A stretch of 64,000 nucleotides of DNA from Pseudomonas taiwanensis DSM 21245 (GTDB lineage Bacteria > Pseudomonadota > Gammaproteobacteria > Pseudomonadales > Pseudomonadaceae), in the NCBI RefSeq assembly GCF_000425785.1, contig NZ_AUEC01000025.1, positions 1-64,000 of the forward strand, given 5' to 3'. Below are positions 60,308 to 64,000 of this stretch, one piece after another. A model generated the notes under the pieces. That model did not search any database and was not told where the DNA came from. It worked only from the letters and a program-made list of their open reading frames with translations. The translations under genes and the position numbers were made by a program. Numbering within the stretch: the first letter of the stretch is position 1; each line of letters begins with the position of its first letter.

Positions 60308-61651
60308 TCAGCCTGCCAACACGCGACACACCCGTTCCAACCCCTCCTTCAGTTCAGCACGGCTACCCGCCGCCGACAGGCTGATACGCACCGCCTGCTC
60401 CTGGCCCGCGCCCACGGCGAATACGCTCGCCGGCACGATCTCCACGTGCTGTGCGCGACACTGCGCTACCACCCTGTCAGCCCCTCGTGAAGCGGCCACC
60501 CAGGCATGGGGGGCAGGTTCGCTGGCGTTGCACAAGGCACTGCCCAGCACCTTGCGCGCCAGGCGCCAGCGCTCGCAGACTTCCGTGCGCTGCCAGGCCA
60601 GGCGTCGGGCTGCCGTACCGTCTTCGATCCACTGGCAGGCAACCTGCAGGTTCAGGGGCGAAATCGACCAGTGACTGGCCTTGGCGTGGGGGTCGACCTG
60701 CTCCAGCAGGCGAGGGTCGGCTACGATCCAGCCCAGCCTCAGTCCCGCGGCCACCGTCTTGGACAGGCTGCTGATCAGGACGCCGTGCTCGCCCAACAGC
60801 GGGTAGAGCGGTGGGCGGTCGCTGAGGGCGCCATAGACATCATCCTCGATCACCAGCAGTCCCAGGCGTTTGACCACCTCGGCAATTGCCTGGCGGCGCG
60901 CGTCGTCCATGCAGGCGCCGGTGGGGTTGTGCAGGGTCGGTGTGGTCACCAGTACCCGTGCGCCGCTGGCACGGGCAACCCGGTCCAGTTCATCTGGCCG
61001 TAGGCCCTGCGTGTCCAGCGCCACACCGTGCACCGGCAAGCGCAACTGGCGGCACGCCGCCTTGATGCCCGGCGCGGTCAAAGCCTCGAGCATGACCGGC
61101 TCGCCGGCCTGGCAGAGCGACTGCAGCAGCAAGGTGAGCCCGTGCTGGGCGCCTGCGCACAGGAGCAACTCGTCAGCCGCCAGTGTCAGGCCGCGATTGG
61201 CCAGCCAGCGGGCGCCTTGGAGCCTGCCCAGCAGCAACTGCTGCGGCCCGAGGTAATGGTCGAGCAATTGGCTCTGGCGCTGTGCCAGCAAGGCTTGCAG
61301 GCTGAGGTGCAGGTCCTGGTTGGTCGGGTCGGCCACCGGCACATTGGTCGACAGGTCGATCAGCGTGCCGTGCGGGTCATGCTGCTTGAGGCGAAACAAC
61401 GTCGCTTCCTGGCTACCGGCCAGCACGTAAGTGCCACGGCCGACCTCGCCCGCCACCAGGTGGCGAGCGGCGGCTTCACGGTAGGCCTGCTGCGTGGTGC
61501 TGGGATTCAAGCCCAGTTTCCAGGCCAGACGACGCTGGGGAGGCAGGCGATCGCCGACCTTGAGCGTTCCACATTCGATGGCGCTGGCGATGGCGTCGAC
61601 CAGCGCCAGGTAACGGGGGCGGCCATCCTCGACGAGTTCAGGAACCCACAT
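60308..61651 (-). CDS. MocR/PdxR family PLP-dependent transcriptional regulator
   Basis: A 447-residue regulator with an N-terminal GntR winged helix (LKVGDRLPPQRRLAWKLGLN, residues about 29-48, then PSTTQQAYREAAARHLVAGE) and a fold-type I aminotransferase domain. The PLP lysine is in LISSLSKTVAAGLRLGW, and TPTLHNPTGACMDD precedes it. It is divergent from a PLP enzyme and a LysE exporter. I choose MWVPELVED at 61651 because the two upstream ATGs (61687 and 61666) lie within a pair of direct repeats that look like its operator; a longer protein remains possible. Confidence 0.9.
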   Translation of the reverse strand: MWVPELVEDGRPRYLALVDAIASAIECGTLKVGDRLPPQRRLAWKLGLNPSTTQQAYREAAARHLVAGEVGRGTYVLAGSQEATLFRLKQHDPHGTLIDLSTNVPVADPTNQDLHLSLQALLAQRQSQLLDHYLGPQQLLLGRLQGARWLANRGLTLAADELLLCAGAQHGLTLLLQSLCQAGEPVMLEALTAPGIKAACRQLRLPVHGVALDTQGLRPDELDRVARASGARVLVTTPTLHNPTGACMDDARRQAIAEVVKRLGLLVIEDDVYGALSDRPPLYPLLGEHGVLISSLSKTVAAGLRLGWIVADPRLLEQVDPHAKASHWSISPLNLQVACQWIEDGTAARRLAWQRTEVCERWRLARKVLGSALCNASEPAPHAWVAASRGADRVVAQCRAQHVEIVPASVFAVGAGQEQAVRISLSAAGSRAELKEGLERVCRVLAG

Positions 61652-61661
61652 GAAATTGCTG

Positions 61662-61692
61662 CCCATGCAATATAAGGATTTACCCATACAAT
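61662..61692. promoter_or_regulatory. Direct-repeat operator candidate for the MocR regulator
   Basis: CCCATGCAAT (61662-61671) and CCCATACAAT (61683-61692) are direct repeats with one mismatch, 21 bp apart start to start, that is two helical turns. MocR-family dimers are known to bind direct repeats. The site lies between the divergent regulator and dehydratase genes. Confidence 0.5.
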
Positions 61693-61733
61693 GCCCGGCG
61701 CATAGGATCGGATCAACCTCTTGACCCTAAAGG

Positions 61734-62708
61734 ATGACCGTCATGTTCGACCTAGCCGCCCTGCGTGAAGCCGCTGAATTCGTCCACCAGCATATCCCCG
61801 CCACCGCGCAGCATGCCTGGCCTTTGCTGGCTGCCCGGCTGGGGTGCGAGGTATGGGTCAAGCATGAGAACCATGCGCCTACCGGGGCATTCAAGGTGCG
61901 CGGCGGGCTGGTGTACGTGCGCTCGTTGCTGGCCTGCGGCAACCCACCCCAAGGCCTGGTCACTGCGACCCGTGGCAACCATGGCCAGAGCATGGCGATG
62001 GCGGCGCGACGGGCAGGCTTGCCGTTGGTGATCGTGGTACCGGAGGGGAATTCCAGGGAGAAGAACGCTGCCATGCGAGCACTTGGCGCCGAGCTGGTCG
62101 AGCACGGCGCGGACTTCGACGTGGCCCGCGAAGAGGCCAGCCGAATAGCCGCGGCGCGTGGCTATACCATGGTGCCCGCGTTCCACCCGGAGCTGGTGCG
62201 CGGGGTGGCGACCTACGCCCTGGAGCTGTTCGAAGCGGTGGCTGAGCTGGACTGCGTGTATGTGCCGATCGGCATGGGCTCGGGCATTTGCGGGCTGATC
62301 CAGGCGCGCAACCTGCTTGGCTTGAAGACCGAGATCGTAGGTGTGGTTTCCAGTGCGGCCGATGCCTATGCACAAAGCTTCGAGCAAGGACGCATCGTTA
62401 CCACCGCCACTGCCAATACTTTCGCCGATGGCATGGCCTGCCGGGTTCCCAATGCCGATGCCCTCGCCCTGGTGCGCGAGCATGCGGCACGTATCGTGCG
62501 CGTGGACGACAGTGAAATCGCCCAGGCGATGCGCCTGTACCACGAAGCGACCCACAATACCTCCGAAGGTGCTGGAGCCGCGCCGCTGGCAGCGTTGATG
62601 CAGGAGCGGGGCAGGCAGGCTGGCAAGCGTGTGGCGGTAGTGCTCAGTGGGGCGAATGTGGACCGCGATCTGTATGCGCGGGCTCTGGCTGGCATCGAGC
62701 AACTCTGA
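61734..62708 (+). CDS. Threonine dehydratase-like PLP enzyme
   Basis: A 324-residue fold-type II PLP enzyme. The PLP lysine is in ENHAPTGAFKVRGGLVYV (Lys about residue 54), TRGNHGQSMAMAARRAG binds the substrate carboxylate, and PIGMGSGICGLIQ is the phosphate loop. The short length without a C-terminal ACT domain marks a catabolic, non-allosteric type. Substrate could be threonine, serine or a hydroxy-amino acid. The divergent MocR regulator and the LysE exporter downstream suggest handling of one amino acid. The ATG at 61734 follows AAAGG. Confidence 0.9.
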   Translation: MTVMFDLAALREAAEFVHQHIPATAQHAWPLLAARLGCEVWVKHENHAPTGAFKVRGGLVYVRSLLACGNPPQGLVTATRGNHGQSMAMAARRAGLPLVIVVPEGNSREKNAAMRALGAELVEHGADFDVAREEASRIAAARGYTMVPAFHPELVRGVATYALELFEAVAELDCVYVPIGMGSGICGLIQARNLLGLKTEIVGVVSSAADAYAQSFEQGRIVTTATANTFADGMACRVPNADALALVREHAARIVRVDDSEIAQAMRLYHEATHNTSEGAGAAPLAALMQERGRQAGKRVAVVLSGANVDRDLYARALAGIEQL

Positions 62709-62836
62709 GCCCATGGCAGGTCCAGGGTATTCAAGGGCAAGCCAATCTGGCTTGAGCAAGCGCCATGGCTTCCCATACAGTGCGCCAGTGTGCGCGCCGT
62801 GAACGCGCCTGTCTTCAACCTGTAGTCGAGTTTCCG

Positions 62837-63481
62837 ATGCCTTTCTCCAACGGTTTTCTTCTGAGCCTGTCCCTGTGCCTGGATATCGGGGTGGCCAACA
62901 TCGCCATGATCACACTCGCCATGCAGCGTGGTTTTCTCCAGGGCTTCTGGCTGGGCCTTGGCACTTGCGTGGGCGACTTGATCTATGCCGTGGCGGCGTT
63001 GGCCGGGATGACCGTTCTGTTGCAGTTCGAAGCCGTGCGCTGGGCCTTGTGGCTAGGGGGCTCGGCCTTGCTGGTGTGGTTCGCGCTGAAGATGTTGCTG
63101 GCAGCCTGGCGTGGCGGGCACATGGAGGCGCGAGGGCAAGTGGTGGTGGAATCGGGCTGGCGGGAGTTCCTGCGGGGGATCTTCCTGGCCATGTCGTCGC
63201 CCAGCGCCATCCTGTGGTTCGCGGCAGTGGGCGGGGTGCTGATTTCCCGTTCCGGGGGCGGTACTGCGCTGGAGGCGGGGTTGTTCCTTGGTGGCTTCCT
63301 CGCTGCAGGCCTGGTCTGGTGCCTGACCCTCTGTGGTATCGCCAGTCATGGCGGACGCCTGCTGGGCGACCGCTTGTTGACCTGGTCCTACCTGCTGTCA
63401 GCGGCGATCTTTTGTTATTTCGCGGTGTATGTGGTCGTTTCCGGCTACCGCGAATTCATCCTGGCAAGCCCCCCCTTGTAA
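62837..63481 (+). CDS. LysE/RhtB family amino acid exporter
   Basis: A 214-residue inner-membrane protein with about six helices. FLLSLSLCLDIGVANIAMIT (residues about 7-26) and the GFWLGLGTCVGDLIYAVAAL stretch are typical of LysE translocators, as is FLRGIFLAMSSPSAILWFAA (about 115-134). It follows the dehydratase gene by 128 bp on the same strand. Export of an amino acid related to the dehydratase substrate is likely but not provable from sequence. Confidence 0.88.
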   Translation: MPFSNGFLLSLSLCLDIGVANIAMITLAMQRGFLQGFWLGLGTCVGDLIYAVAALAGMTVLLQFEAVRWALWLGGSALLVWFALKMLLAAWRGGHMEARGQVVVESGWREFLRGIFLAMSSPSAILWFAAVGGVLISRSGGGTALEAGLFLGGFLAAGLVWCLTLCGIASHGGRLLGDRLLTWSYLLSAAIFCYFAVYVVVSGYREFILASPPL

Positions 63482-63622
63482 ACCGTCGAGCCTGGGTGCG
63501 AACGGACAGCCGGTGGCAGGGCAGGGGCATGGGTCAAGTGCCAGGTGACGGATCTGCGCTACGCTATCGAACCAGCACGGGCCAGGCATGCTTGCCTGGG
63601 CTCGATCAATGAGGTGATGGAC

Positions 63623-64000
63623 ATGAGCACACTACCGATTCCCCCCGTACGCTACGAGGATGGCCGGGCGCTGACGCTTGTGGGTTTGTGCGAGCGTTTC
63701 AACCTGAGCAATCTTGCTGGGCTGCCCTTGCTGTGGCAGCGTTTCGTCGAACACGGTGGCGATACGCCGTGGCTGCTCGGCAAAGACAGTTACGGCGTGT
63801 GCTATCACCCCGACGAACGTGGCGGTTTCGACTACCTGGCGGCGGTCGAACTGAGTACCGACAGGACCCTTGCGCCAGGATTCACGACGCTGGCACTGGC
63901 ACCGCAGCATTACGCTGTGTTCGAACATCATGGCAGCCTGCAAGCGCTGAAGGGGACCTTCCAGGGCCTGTTTGCCTGGTTGGCCCAGTCCGGCCTGCAG
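63623..64000 (+). CDS. GyrI-like effector-binding protein (5' part)
   Basis: The first 126 codons of a gene cut by the window end. The protein starts MSTLPIPPVRYEDGRALTLV and continues with LPLLWQRFVEHGGDTPWLLG, YGVCYHPDERGGFDYLAAVE and QHYAVFEHHGSLQALKGTFQ. The spacing of these motifs is that of the GyrI-like/AraC effector-binding (SOUL-like BacBD) fold. No DNA-binding domain precedes it. GAGGTG lies 6 bp before the ATG; an ATG two codons upstream is in frame. What follows is outside the window. Confidence 0.85.
   Translation, partial: MSTLPIPPVRYEDGRALTLVGLCERFNLSNLAGLPLLWQRFVEHGGDTPWLLGKDSYGVCYHPDERGGFDYLAAVELSTDRTLAPGFTTLALAPQHYAVFEHHGSLQALKGTFQGLFAWLAQSGLQ

Noticed and set aside
1..64000. 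tRNA, rRNA, CRISPR arrays, insertion sequences, prophage or integron signatures
   Set aside because: No cloverleaf, spaced repeat array, transposase or integrase, or attachment-site duplication was recognised by reading.

Overview
The window is a chromosomal segment of a fluorescent pseudomonad, most likely of the Pseudomonas putida group. The grounds are uniformly high GC, densely packed genes typical of Pseudomonas (ptrB, aceK, cysK, rnd-ycgL, lpxO, cvfB, DUF2790, DUF6279) and putida-style REP hairpins in several gaps. I see no tRNA, rRNA, insertion sequence, prophage or CRISPR array. About 68 protein genes fill the window; only four gaps exceed 300 bp.

Layout. 1-4.5 kb: a PAS-AraC regulator, a LysR regulator, moaB, a bestrophin channel and moaA. 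4.7-7.1 kb: a YdeP/FdhF-type molybdoenzyme. moaB and the molybdoenzyme share a bipartite upstream motif with identical spacing. 7.1-9.7 kb: an Lrp regulator divergent from a cystathionine-gamma-synthase-like PLP enzyme, then DUF465 and a CHMI-like tautomerase. 9.8-20.5 kb: housekeeping and envelope genes (eptA-like, rnd, ycgL, a hydroxyacid dehydrogenase, nitroreductase, ycgN, a degenerate peptidase-like exported protein, an RNA methylase, an HNH protein, a cNMP-domain protein, ptrB). 20.7-27.3 kb: a membrane protein, a glutamine amidotransferase and DUF2937, then a LysR regulator divergent from an MFS transporter plus pxpABC (5-oxoprolinase). 27.3-34.6 kb: VWA and MoxR proteins, DUF748, cysK, lpxO, an EamA exporter behind a long leader, and DUF4265.

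36.5-50.3 kb is the most distinctive region: a tightly packed 15-gene minus-strand operon ending at a strong intrinsic terminator and followed by a separately expressed porin gene. In transcription order it encodes a TauABC/SsuABC-like importer, an SDR, a cupin, an alpha/beta hydrolase, an IclR regulator, a divergent SDR, a ThDP enzyme, an aspartate-dehydrogenase-family protein, an aldehyde dehydrogenase, a two-domain VOC (extradiol-type) dioxygenase, a 75-residue protein, a Rieske oxygenase and its reductase. This looks like a complete uptake and degradation pathway for an aromatic, possibly amino-acid-like, compound that I cannot name.

50.6-64 kb: an EamA transporter, aceK, a DUF6279 lipoprotein, cvfB, a parallel beta-helix protein, CsbD, a BrkB-family protein overlapping a peptide deformylase, GNAT, DUF2790, a MocR regulator divergent from a threonine-dehydratase-like enzyme with a LysE exporter, and the start of a GyrI-like protein cut by the window edge.

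Functions are assigned by reading motifs and by family knowledge; no searches were run. Operators, promoters and leader structures were found by eye.
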